A stretch of 7,398 nt of DNA from Halonatronomonas sp964558325 (GTDB lineage: Bacteria; Bacillota; Halanaerobiia; Halanaerobiales; Halarsenatibacteraceae): the NCBI GenBank assembly GCA_964558325.1, contig CAZLCX010000071.1, positions 1 to 7,398 of the forward strand, in the 5' to 3' direction. How positions within the stretch are numbered: the first letter of the stretch is position 1; the number at the start of each line of letters is the position of its first letter. The notes below the pieces were generated by a model. The model worked only from the letters and a program-made list of their open reading frames with translations, was not told the origin of the DNA and made no database searches. Below are positions 1 to 5,414 of the stretch, piece by piece. The translations under genes were made by a program, and so were the position numbers.

Positions 1-428
1 ACCAGTACTGCTATCTGATCAATACCTAACATTGAGAGCATATAGCCATGGCGCCGGGAGTTCTCCTGGACACCTTCACTGGCATCAATAACTAATAGAG
101 CTGCCTCGGCACTGGCTGCCCCGGTAATCATATTCTTTAAGAATTCTATATGGCCAGGGGCATCAAGGATAACATATTTCCTGTAATCAGTCTCAAAGAA
201 AATCCTGGCTGCATCAATTGTGATGCCCTGGGACTGTTCTTCTTTTAGAGCATCTAACAGAAATGCATATTCAAAGGGTTTTGAATTGCGGCGGCAGGTC
301 TCTTTTACCTGTTCTAACTTGCCATCAGGTAGAGAATCAGTATCTGCCAGTAATCTACCCATGATTGTACTCTTGCCATGATCGACATGGCCTGCCACAA
401 CTAATTTAAGGTCGTTTTCTCGCTGCAT
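1..428 (-). CDS. cysN: Sulfate adenylyltransferase subunit 1 (CysN-type GTPase), N-terminal part, cut by window edge
   Basis: The large subunit of heterodimeric ATP sulfurylase is a translation-factor-like GTPase. It uses GTP hydrolysis to drive formation of adenosine 5'-phosphosulfate by its CysD partner in the cytoplasm. About 142 residues are visible. They carry the P-loop GHVDHGKST (residues 13-21), a G2 segment QGITID with Thr70, and G3 DAPGH (89-93), then the ENSRRHGYML stretch expected in this family. The NKxD motif and the beta-barrel domains lie beyond the edge, so a CysN-CysC (APS kinase) fusion cannot be excluded. The start is ATG at 428, one base after the cysD stop, with an AAAGGGG Shine-Dalgarno inside the end of cysD, which implies translational coupling. 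Other EF-Tu/EF-1alpha relatives share these motifs, but the cysD neighbour makes CysN the strong choice. Confidence 0.93.
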   Translation of the reverse strand, partial: MQRENDLKLVVAGHVDHGKSTIMGRLLADTDSLPDGKLEQVKETCRRNSKPFEYAFLLDALKEEQSQGITIDAARIFFETDYRKYVILDAPGHIEFLKNMITGAASAEAALLVIDASEGVQENSRRHGYMLSMLGIDQIAVL

Positions 429-429
429 C

Positions 430-1311
430 TTACATATACCCCTTTCTTCTCAGTGATTCTAAACCGCCGCCGTCTTCTTTATCCTGGGCCCGGCCGGCTC
501 TTTCTGCCACTGAAGATAATTTACCAGTCTTTAATTCTTCGACTATCTCTTCAGGGGTTTTGGCAGTCGATTCAATCTTATCAGTACAGGGGGCACAGCC
601 AAGGGAGCGGTAGCGGGTACCATCACCCTGGTCAAAATAGAGTGAGACCATAGGTATCTCTTCTCTGGCAATATATTCCCAGATATCAACCTCTGTCCAG
701 TCCAGGATAGGATGAATCCTGACATGGGTTCCTGGGGCAAAATCAGTCTTATACTGGCTCCAGAATTCAGGTGCCTGACTGCTTATATTCCAGTCATTAT
801 TTTCATCTCTCCCGGAAAAATATCTTTCCTTGGAGCGGGAGCCTTCCTCATCAGCTCTACCGCCGACAATAACACCGGTATATGGTTCTCTGTTATCATC
901 AACTTCATATTCCCCGGTCTTATGGTTCATCCGATAGCGTCTCCAGTTACCATTTAAGGTATTCTTTAAGGCGGCTGTCTTTAACCTGCCGCAGCATTCA
1001 AGCCTGGTTGCATTACCATCGGGATAAGTATTTTCTTCTTCTAATGTCTTTTCATCCTGGCCGTAGATCATATCCAGATCCCATTTCTTTGCCAGGCTAT
1101 CCCTGTGTTCTATCATCTCAGGAATCATATAGCTGGTATCAATATGAACTAAAGGCATTGGTACATGGCCAAAAAATGCCTTCCTGGCCAGCCAGAGCAT
1201 AACTGTACTGTCTTTACCTATAGACCAGAGCATGGCCAGGTTATCGAACTCTGCATAGGCCTCACGTAATATGTGGATTGATTTGTTTTCAAGTTTGTCT
1301 AAATGATCCAT
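430..1311 (-). CDS. cysD: Sulfate adenylyltransferase subunit 2 (CysD), ATP pyrophosphatase family
   Basis: This is the catalytic small subunit of ATP sulfurylase. It forms adenosine 5'-phosphosulfate and pyrophosphate from ATP and sulfate, the first step of sulfate activation. At 293 residues it has the normal family length. The PP-loop is SIGKDS at 30-35, where the usual second residue is Gly (SGGKDS). It is followed by HIDTS (56-60), ECCGR (105-109), a GGRADEEGSRSKER block (150-163), WTEVDIWEYI (205-214) and SLGCAPCT (236-243), ending in the typical RRKGYM tail. Residues 119-146 look like an insertion relative to the E. coli protein (my recollection, not aligned). The ATG has a GGAGAG Shine-Dalgarno. 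cysN follows after one base. A PAPS/APS reductase shares the PP-loop, but the C-terminal blocks and the cysN neighbour favour CysD. Confidence 0.95.
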   Translation of the reverse strand: MDHLDKLENKSIHILREAYAEFDNLAMLWSIGKDSTVMLWLARKAFFGHVPMPLVHIDTSYMIPEMIEHRDSLAKKWDLDMIYGQDEKTLEEENTYPDGNATRLECCGRLKTAALKNTLNGNWRRYRMNHKTGEYEVDDNREPYTGVIVGGRADEEGSRSKERYFSGRDENNDWNISSQAPEFWSQYKTDFAPGTHVRIHPILDWTEVDIWEYIAREEIPMVSLYFDQGDGTRYRSLGCAPCTDKIESTAKTPEEIVEELKTGKLSSVAERAGRAQDKEDGGGLESLRRKGYM

Positions 1312-1355
1312 GATAATCTCTCCATTTATTAAATATTATAATTAAATTAATTAAA

Positions 1356-1380
1356 ATTTTAAATAAACCCTATTTAAAAT
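1356..1380. promoter_or_regulatory. Perfect 10-bp inverted repeat upstream of cysD, possible operator
   Basis: ATTTTAAATA is repeated in inverted orientation around a 5-base centre, about 45 bases before the cysD start and downstream of the candidate promoters. A repressor of sulfur genes could bind here. The arms are all A/T in AT-rich DNA, so chance is a real alternative, and I do not recognise it as a known regulator site. Confidence 0.3.
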
Positions 1381-1431
1381 CTGCTATCTTTTACTGCTTA
1401 ATACTTTAAATTTCTATAATTAATTAAATTC

Positions 1432-1463
1432 ATTTTAGCAACCTATTGAATTTAATTATATCA
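1432..1463 (-). promoter_or_regulatory. Candidate promoter(s) for cysDN
   Basis: Reading the minus strand there is an extended -10 TGATATAAT at 1463-1455 and a second, TGCTAAAAT, at 1440-1432. Neither has a good TTGACA-like -35 at normal spacing. They lie just past the terminator of the upstream gene and 120-150 bases before cysD, the expected place for the cysDN promoter. Confidence 0.35.
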
Positions 1464-1485
1464 AGAATTAAATAGAAATTACAAT

Positions 1486-1515
1486 TAAAAGTCTCCCAGC
1501 TTAAACTGAGAGACT
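1486..1515 (-). terminator. Intrinsic terminator of the DUF5610-like gene
   Basis: On the minus strand a 10-bp stem (AGTCTCTCAG pairing with CTGGGAGACT, one G-U pair) with a 6-base loop is followed by a T-rich tract. It starts 13 bases after the stop codon of the upstream gene. It separates that gene from cysDN. The plus-strand reading lacks a T tract. Confidence 0.85.
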
Positions 1516-1528
1516 AATTAATATATTA

Positions 1529-2119
1529 TTAGTTTTCTTCGTTATTGGCCCAGTCATCAAGTTTATCCATAACCAGGTCGTAAGTTGTCTTTGAAATCTC
1601 AGGAAGACTACCTCCCAGAATCTCTCTGGCTTCATTAAAACCTTTCTTAATGGCGTCTTTTAAGAGTTCATATTTTTCAGTATCGCCACCAGAAATTGAT
1701 TTAGCGAAATTGACTATCCTGTCACTAACTGCTTCCGGGCTGAATTTACCCCCTTCTGAAATTAGTTGCCTGGCTTCAGAAACTGCCTGCTCATCAACCT
1801 CTATCTCTCCTGGTAATTCAAGGGCTTCTTTAAAAGTCATCCCCTGCCTGGCCAAAAGTTCCTTGACCAGAGTTTTAAGCCGACCACTGGCTTCATCTGC
1901 AGCCTTTTTGATCTCAGCCAGGGCTTCCTGGTCTATTTTAGTTGTCGGTTTATCATAGGTTGTCTTCTCTAAATTTCGCTTGCCTGGGGTATATCTATCT
2001 CTGTCAACATCAATTACATTGCCTTTACCGTGGGCTTTATCAGATCTGTCAACCTCATTTTTGCCAGCAGACTTTCCTCGCTCAACAGGGTTTACTCCTG
2101 GAATCTTATCAATCTTCAT
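1529..2119 (-). CDS. DUF5610-like protein of unknown function, under a c-di-GMP riboswitch
   Basis: A 196-residue, highly charged protein. The first 60 residues are polar and probably disordered. Residues from about 65 on are helical. The C-terminal part carries a pattern I associate with DUF5610, a family sometimes labelled hydrogenase-4 component G: SDRIVNFAKSISGGD, then KKGFNEAREILGG, then TTYDLVMDKLDDW. No signal peptide, membrane segment or catalytic motif is visible. I prefer the ATG at 2119, with AGAGG nine bases upstream; a GTG at 2128 is in frame but abuts that Shine-Dalgarno directly. It is a single-gene unit, with a riboswitch and terminator in its leader and a strong terminator just after its stop. 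The family role is not known to me; the riboswitch suggests a link to the motile/sessile switch. The family assignment is from memory of motif patterns, not a search. Confidence 0.8.
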   Translation of the reverse strand: MKIDKIPGVNPVERGKSAGKNEVDRSDKAHGKGNVIDVDRDRYTPGKRNLEKTTYDKPTTKIDQEALAEIKKAADEASGRLKTLVKELLARQGMTFKEALELPGEIEVDEQAVSEARQLISEGGKFSPEAVSDRIVNFAKSISGGDTEKYELLKDAIKKGFNEAREILGGSLPEISKTTYDLVMDKLDDWANNEEN

Positions 2120-2216
2120 CTGCTCCACCCTCTTTATTTGTTTTTAACCCAGACAGCTTCTCCAGTTATGATTCCAAATATATTTTCTCCAATTTAAATT
2201 ATTTCTCCCTATTTTC

Positions 2217-2242
2217 CAGTATATACTGTATATATTATATCA
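2217..2242 (-). promoter_or_regulatory. Second candidate promoter with a 12-bp palindrome over the start site
   Basis: On the minus strand an extended -10, TGATATAAT, lies at 2242-2234. Five bases further on is the perfect palindrome CAGTATATACTG (2217-2228), covering the expected transcription start. No good -35 is seen. It lies downstream of the riboswitch terminator, so it could feed the DUF5610-like gene independently of c-di-GMP, with the palindrome as an operator. Confidence 0.35.
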
Positions 2243-2344
2243 CAGCTAAACTATAAATTATAACCTAAGTAACCCATGAAAGACTAATTCTTATAATATA
2301 CCATATTTCATCTGATTAGCTTTAACAATCATATAATTCTAAGT

Positions 2345-2375
2345 AAAAAAACTATAACGATAATGGCTGCTATAG
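2345..2375 (-). terminator. Intrinsic terminator in the riboswitch expression platform
   Basis: On the minus strand CTATAGC pairs with GTTATAG (7 bp, one G-U) around a 10-base loop and runs directly into seven T. It begins about 20 bases after the aptamer. The terminator 5' arm contains GCTAT, which is complementary to ATAGC in the aptamer 3' strand (2410-2406). Ligand binding would sequester ATAGC and leave the terminator free, giving an OFF switch. That anti-terminator is only 5 bp, so the direction is tentative. Confidence 0.7.
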
Positions 2376-2395
2376 CATAACGGACTATCTATTCT

Positions 2396-2472
2396 CTGCA
2401 AACTGGCTATCTTAGATTAAATCTTTAAACCCTTTGCTTTGCGTCATCACTTTTCAGTGATTTTGCCTGATA
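2396..2472 (-). promoter_or_regulatory. Class I cyclic-di-GMP riboswitch (GEMM-I aptamer)
   Basis: Reading the minus strand, the conserved elements occur in the right order. First is AGGCAAA, then a perfect 6-bp hairpin ATCACT-GAAA-AGTGAT with the GNRA tetraloop typical of P1. The nearly invariant GACGCAAAGC follows, then GGGTTTAAAG, a variable loop, and GATAGCCAGTTTGC. P2 can close through GG/CC and TTA/TAA, and GCAAA after the conserved core pairs with the terminal TTTGC. In this RNA class the tetraloop docks on P2 and the ligand sits at the three-way junction. It precedes a terminator and the DUF5610-like gene, so it is a cis-regulator of that gene. A covariance search with Rfam RF01051 would settle it. 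Confidence 0.88.
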
Positions 2473-2488
2473 TTTTATTTTAAAAATA

Positions 2489-2518
2489 AATTTAGCTCAT
2501 ATTAAATCAAGATTACAA
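2489..2518 (-). promoter_or_regulatory. Candidate promoter for the riboswitch transcript
   Basis: On the minus strand TTGTAA (2518-2513) and TAAATT (2494-2489) are separated by 18 bases. The predicted start at about 2482 lies roughly 10 bases before the aptamer, which is the expected geometry. The match to consensus is only moderate. Confidence 0.4.
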
Positions 2519-2546
2519 CATATAACTAATTTTTTAAACTCTAAAA

Positions 2547-2690
2547 TCAAGAAACTATATCAATTTTCACCTTTTTATCTAAAGCTTTAGCTATTTTATT
2601 TACTGTATCAATCCCTGGCTCGCTCTCTCCACTTTCTATTCTAGATATAACAGCCTGTTTCAGTTAAGATTGATTTTGTTTATTTCAGTC
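2547..2690 (-). pseudogene. Decayed XRE-family HTH (HigA-like antitoxin) remnant
   Basis: An open stretch of 36 codons ending at a TGA (2549-2547) reads QAVISRIESGESEPG and continues IDTVNKIAKALDKKVK. This is the recognition helix and C-terminal half of a typical HTH_3/XRE domain of the HigA antitoxin type. Upstream the frame breaks: an in-frame TAA lies three codons before the glutamine. A plausible continuation (LTEINKINLN) is in another frame, so a frameshift near 2658-2666 removed the N-terminal half. No start codon or Shine-Dalgarno is left and no toxin partner is recognisable. It is best read as a gene relic, not a working regulator. Confidence 0.6.
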
Positions 2691-2917
2691 AATTAACATA
2701 TTCTAAAAGTTTAGTTTATAAAATCCATTTATAATTTGTAATAAAAGATATCTTTAAAGCCGATCTTACTGTATATTAAATACCCGTCTTTAAATAAGTA
2801 GGGCATACAACTTTATAGCCCATATCTTTAAAGCAAATTTGTATTGGCTTATCTGTCTACTATTTGGGGGATCATATTGCAGTAATATTAAATATTTTAT
2901 CATAAAATTTTTTCTTA
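2691..2917. other. Non-coding AT-rich stretch with relic sequences
   Basis: No open frame with a credible start is seen on either strand. It contains two copies of ATATCTTTAAAGC (2748-2760 and 2822-2834), 74 bases apart, and a GGGC/GCCC inverted repeat between them (about 2802-2822). It also holds TGTCTACTATTTGGGGG (2854-2870), which resembles an IS3-family terminus. Next to the last TPR gene is an AT-only dyad with no convincing terminator, so the end of the cassette transcript is not marked. Confidence 0.4.
2748..2834. repeat. Pair of 13-bp direct repeats, ATATCTTTAAAGC
   Basis: Identical 13-base copies lie at 2748-2760 and 2822-2834. The 61 bases between them include an imperfect GGGCATA/TATAGCCC dyad. 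They may be debris of a mobile element. I see no third copy in the window. Confidence 0.5.
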
Positions 2918-3229
2918 TTAGATAAAATCCAACAACTGCATTTCTATATCTAAAGCTTTCTCGTAATCTTTCATTGAGTCAATTTCTTTAAAAAGTGTCT
3001 TAGCAAACTTAATTTTCTTCTGAGCTTCTTGATATTCTTCTAAAAGAATATAAGTGCTGGCTAAATTATAAAAGGACTGCGCCATTGCAGCCTTCAAACC
3101 TAAACTTTCTTCTAGATAAAGGCTCTGCTGAAAGAAGTTTAAGGCCTGGTGATAGTTATGCTCTCTAATCTGTTCCAATGCCATCCGGTTCAGTTTTTGA
3201 AGAGTATCAGCGACCAGTTCATTTTGCAT
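2918..3229 (-). CDS. Short TPR protein, last gene of the cassette
   Basis: A 103-residue all-helical protein with about two tetratricopeptide repeats: residues 13-46 (ALEQIREHNYHQALNFFQQS) and 50-83 (YNLASTYILLEEYQEAQKKI). The Ala/Gly/Tyr spacing is typical of TPR. Such repeats form protein-binding superhelices. There is no signal peptide or membrane segment. The ATG at 3229 has a strong GAGGTGA Shine-Dalgarno and overlaps the end of the preceding TPR gene by 11 bases, so the two are probably translationally coupled. Because the neighbour is also TPR, a frameshift that split one long TPR protein is possible, but the well-placed ribosome-binding site argues for a separate gene. Its partner is unknown; the other cassette proteins are the obvious candidates. 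Confidence 0.85.
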   Translation of the reverse strand: MQNELVADTLQKLNRMALEQIREHNYHQALNFFQQSLYLEESLGLKAAMAQSFYNLASTYILLEEYQEAQKKIKFAKTLFKEIDSMKDYEKALDIEMQLLDFI

Positions 3230-3673
3230 CTGAAATCACCTCTTTAATCAAATCAATTTCGTAAGCAAGAACTTTTTGATAATTCTCACTCACATAAGAA
3301 AAACAGGCCTGATAATATTCCAGAGACTTACTTAACTCACCTCGGCCTTCATGGATCATACCGATATGCATTATGGTTTGGGCCAACTTTTTTAAAGCTA
3401 ATTTACAATTGTCAGATTCAACTTCTGCTTGCTCGTATAATTCTTGAGCCATAACTAATTTTTTTAAAGCAATCAGTTGGTTATCCTTTAAAACTTCTAA
3501 ATTTGCAAGATTATAATAAGCTAAAGCCATCCCTTCATAATAATTCAGGTAAGTTGTTATATCAAGCACCCTGGTATAATACTCCTCAGCTTCTTTTAAT
3601 CTTCCTTCATCAATCAATTTTAAAGCAGTATTATGAAGAGCTTTAAGCTCTCGAGCAATTTCTGCAAATATAA
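3219..3673 (-). CDS. TPR protein, C-terminal part (N-terminal side lost in assembly gap)
   Basis: The reading frame is open from the edge of the N run at 3673 to a TGA at 3219, about 150 residues. A TTG at 3617 is the first in-frame start-like codon, but the protein clearly extends above it: the residues before it (IFAEIARELKALHNTALKL) complete the first helix of a TPR, so 3617 is not the start. About three TPR units follow: LIDEGRLKEAEEYYTRVL, YYNLANLEVLKDNQLIALKK and MIHEGRGELSKSLEYYQACF. I infer that this is the C-terminal half of the gene starting at 4155. The gap is a conventional 100-N placeholder, so the mismatch in phase across it means nothing. Two separate genes hidden by the gap remain possible. 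Confidence 0.85.
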
Positions 3674-3773
3674 NNNNNNNNNNNNNNNNNNNNNNNNNNN
3701 NNNNNNNNNNNNNNNNNNNNNNNNNNNNNNNNNNNNNNNNNNNNNNNNNNNNNNNNNNNNNNNNNNNNNNNNN
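3674..3773. other. Assembly gap, exactly 100 N
   Basis: One hundred consecutive undetermined bases, the usual placeholder for a gap of unknown length in a scaffold. The true distance and reading frame across it are unknown. Confidence 0.98.
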
Positions 3774-4155
3774 TATCTAACTTTTGTCTGGAAAATTCAA
3801 TATCCATTAAATCATTTTTGTCTTTCTTAAAATTTTGTGATTTGAGCTCAACTGAAATATAATCATAAATTTCTTTTTTTGTTTTACCAGTATTAGCTGG
3901 CCTATTTATATTATCAATATTCATCGGCATAGGAAAAAACTCCGATTCCAGGTTTTCTTCTTCAGAGATATCTTCTTTTTTTACTGGCAAAAGATTATTT
4001 TCTTCATTATTCCCATTTTCTTCGCTATCAAGCTCTTTTAAAAGATCAAGGTTGAGCAAAATGGAACGTTCTCGAACTTGCTGAAGTAACTTCTCCTTGC
4101 TCACTTCTTCTTCAGACAAAGCCAAATTATCCTTACTGCTATCTGCTTTCTCCAC
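3774..4155 (-). CDS. Acidic N-terminal region of the gapped cassette protein
   Basis: About 127 residues are visible before the gap. They are rich in Glu, Asp, Asn and Lys: a helical segment (KEKLLQQVRERSILLNLDLL), then a low-complexity acidic linker with two runs of Glu/Asn, a short PMPMN stretch, and a second likely helix (KTKKEIYDYISVELKSQ). No domain is recognised and no membrane segment is seen. I infer that it continues through the gap into the TPR region ending at 3219, giving a protein with a disordered head and a TPR tail. Two GTG codons are possible starts. The one at 4164 overlaps its own Shine-Dalgarno (AGAGGTGA), while the one at 4155 sits five bases after it and is preferred. 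It begins 18 bases after the stop of the preceding gene. Confidence 0.75.
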
Positions 4156-4173
4156 TTTGCTCACCTCTTTCTT

Positions 4174-4779
4174 TTATTCTTCTCCTAACCCATCTCGTTT
4201 ATTCTCTAATGCTAATTCTATTTCTCTGAGTTTTAACTCAAATTCCATCTGCATTGCCTCAGCTTTCATATCCAATAAACGCTGCATAAAAGGATTTGGG
4301 GGGACCGGAACCAATCGAGTTCTAATTGTACTGGAACCTTCCTGCTGGAAGTTATATTTGCTGGAATAAGTGGCATCAATTGGTGTTGATCTCACTGAGA
4401 CTGCTCTCTTACCCCACCAGGTTTTTTTGATAGTAGTATCCTTTATCTCTCCCTCGGTTCTTCGCTCATAACTGGATTCCTTAGTCATAGTTATCGCCAT
4501 TTTTACCTCTATCACTGTTTCAGCAAATTGATAAAAGGTCGGTTGAAATCCGGCTCCAATCATGGATGTAGGAATGCTTTCTTCATCTTCAGTCAGTGCG
4601 CCACTTCCATCTAATTTAATAGCCGGAAGATTGACAACTGCGTTTTCTTTATCTCCCATTATCTTTAATATTTCTATGCTTTCTCGATCAAGATTGGCCT
4701 GACTTTTGGCTATAGATGATGCTAAATTATAAACCATTTCTGGAAAAGGAACATTTAATAATTGCTGGCCAATACTCAT
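4174..4779 (-). CDS. Cassette beta-domain protein, paralogue 2, with C-terminal coiled coil
   Basis: A 201-residue cytoplasmic protein, clearly paralogous to the next gene upstream. In order: LLNVPFPEMV (8-17), an amphipathic helix IAKSQANLDRESIEILKIMG (23-42), an acidic linker, and the near-identical core GAGFQPTFYQF followed by a strand IEVKMAITM (75-98). Then come a basic and aromatic loop (100-130, with TWWGKR), IDATYSSKY (134-142), a strand ending RLVPVPPNPFM (155-165), and a charged helix/coiled coil to the end. I recognise no named family with confidence; the layout recalls DUF2589-type proteins, but that is only a resemblance. ATG start with a perfect GGAGGTGA Shine-Dalgarno. It lies 28 bases after the paralogue. 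The function is unknown; a structural subunit is my inference. Confidence 0.88.
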   Translation of the reverse strand: MSIGQQLLNVPFPEMVYNLASSIAKSQANLDRESIEILKIMGDKENAVVNLPAIKLDGSGALTEDEESIPTSMIGAGFQPTFYQFAETVIEVKMAITMTKESSYERRTEGEIKDTTIKKTWWGKRAVSVRSTPIDATYSSKYNFQQEGSSTIRTRLVPVPPNPFMQRLLDMKAEAMQMEFELKLREIELALENKRDGLGEE

Positions 4780-4807
4780 TTAATCACCTCCGTTAGGCAA
4801 TCCTACT

Positions 4808-5374
4808 CTATTCATTATCTTCATCAGTTTCTAATTTTTCTCGCTCTTCTTCTACCTTCTTTTCAGCATCTCGCAAGAATTCTTTTTCCATCTTTAACTG
4901 TTCCAGTTCCGCCCGCATATCCAGGATTCTCTCCATAAATGGATTCGGAGGTAAAGGAGTTATTTTTGTTCTGAGCAAACTTGAACCTTCAACACTATAT
5001 GAATATTTTGAGGAATAAGAAGCATTTACTGAGGCAGAAAATGCTCCCCACCCTCCTTTTGCACTAGCAGAAACAGATTTATCAGTAGTTTTATTCATTG
5101 AAATAGCCATTTTCACTTCAATAATAGTGTCTGTAAACTGATAAAATGTGGGTTGAAAACCTGCTCCGATCAATGAGGTTTCAATTTCTTTTTCACCTGT
5201 TTCATCAGTCAAATCTGGGAGATAAATAGTCGCTTTACTTTTGTCTCCCATAAATTTAGCAATTTCACAACTAACCTGATCTAGCTTATACTGGCCTTCT
5301 GCTATTGCACTAGCTAGCTTAACAACCATCTCAGCAAAAGGTACATTCAATAGGTCCTGACCTACATTTGCCAC
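4808..5374 (-). CDS. Cassette beta-domain protein, paralogue 1, with C-terminal coiled coil
   Basis: A 188-residue protein with the same architecture as its downstream paralogue: LLNVPFAEMV (8-17), helix IAEGQYKLDQVSCEIAKFMG (24-43), LIGAGFQPTFYQF (68-80), strand IIEVKMAISM (84-93), a small-residue Gly/Ser/Ala-rich loop (97-115), VNASYSSKYSYSVEG (116-130), strand RTKITPLPPNPFM (135-147), and a charged coiled coil (148-185). No signal peptide or membrane helix. Two GTG starts are possible. The one at 5383 lies within the Shine-Dalgarno; the one at 5374 has AGGAGGTG six bases upstream and gives the start MANVGQDLLNVPF, which aligns with MSIGQQLLNVPF of the paralogue, so 5374 is preferred. The Ser/Gly-rich segment could be a flexible or inserting hairpin, which is speculation. 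Confidence 0.88.
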   Translation of the reverse strand: MANVGQDLLNVPFAEMVVKLASAIAEGQYKLDQVSCEIAKFMGDKSKATIYLPDLTDETGEKEIETSLIGAGFQPTFYQFTDTIIEVKMAISMNKTTDKSVSASAKGGWGAFSASVNASYSSKYSYSVEGSSLLRTKITPLPPNPFMERILDMRAELEQLKMEKEFLRDAEKKVEEEREKLETDEDNE

Positions 5375-5414
5375 GTTGTTCACCTCCTTTATGAGAAAAG
5401 GAATGATAAACTAG

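Noticed and set aside
453..1202. Several plus-strand open frames opposite cysD
   Set aside because: They lie antisense to a well-conserved gene, have no ribosome-binding sites, and encode no recognisable protein.
2885..2925. AT-only dyad after the last TPR gene as a terminator
   Set aside because: The stem has almost no G-C pairs and no T tract follows on the minus strand.
3643..3673. A C-terminal tail (YICRNCSRA) for the gene starting at 4155, read through the N run
   Set aside because: It depends on the gap being exactly 100 bases. The other frame of the same DNA gives a clean TPR helix, so this tail is an artefact.
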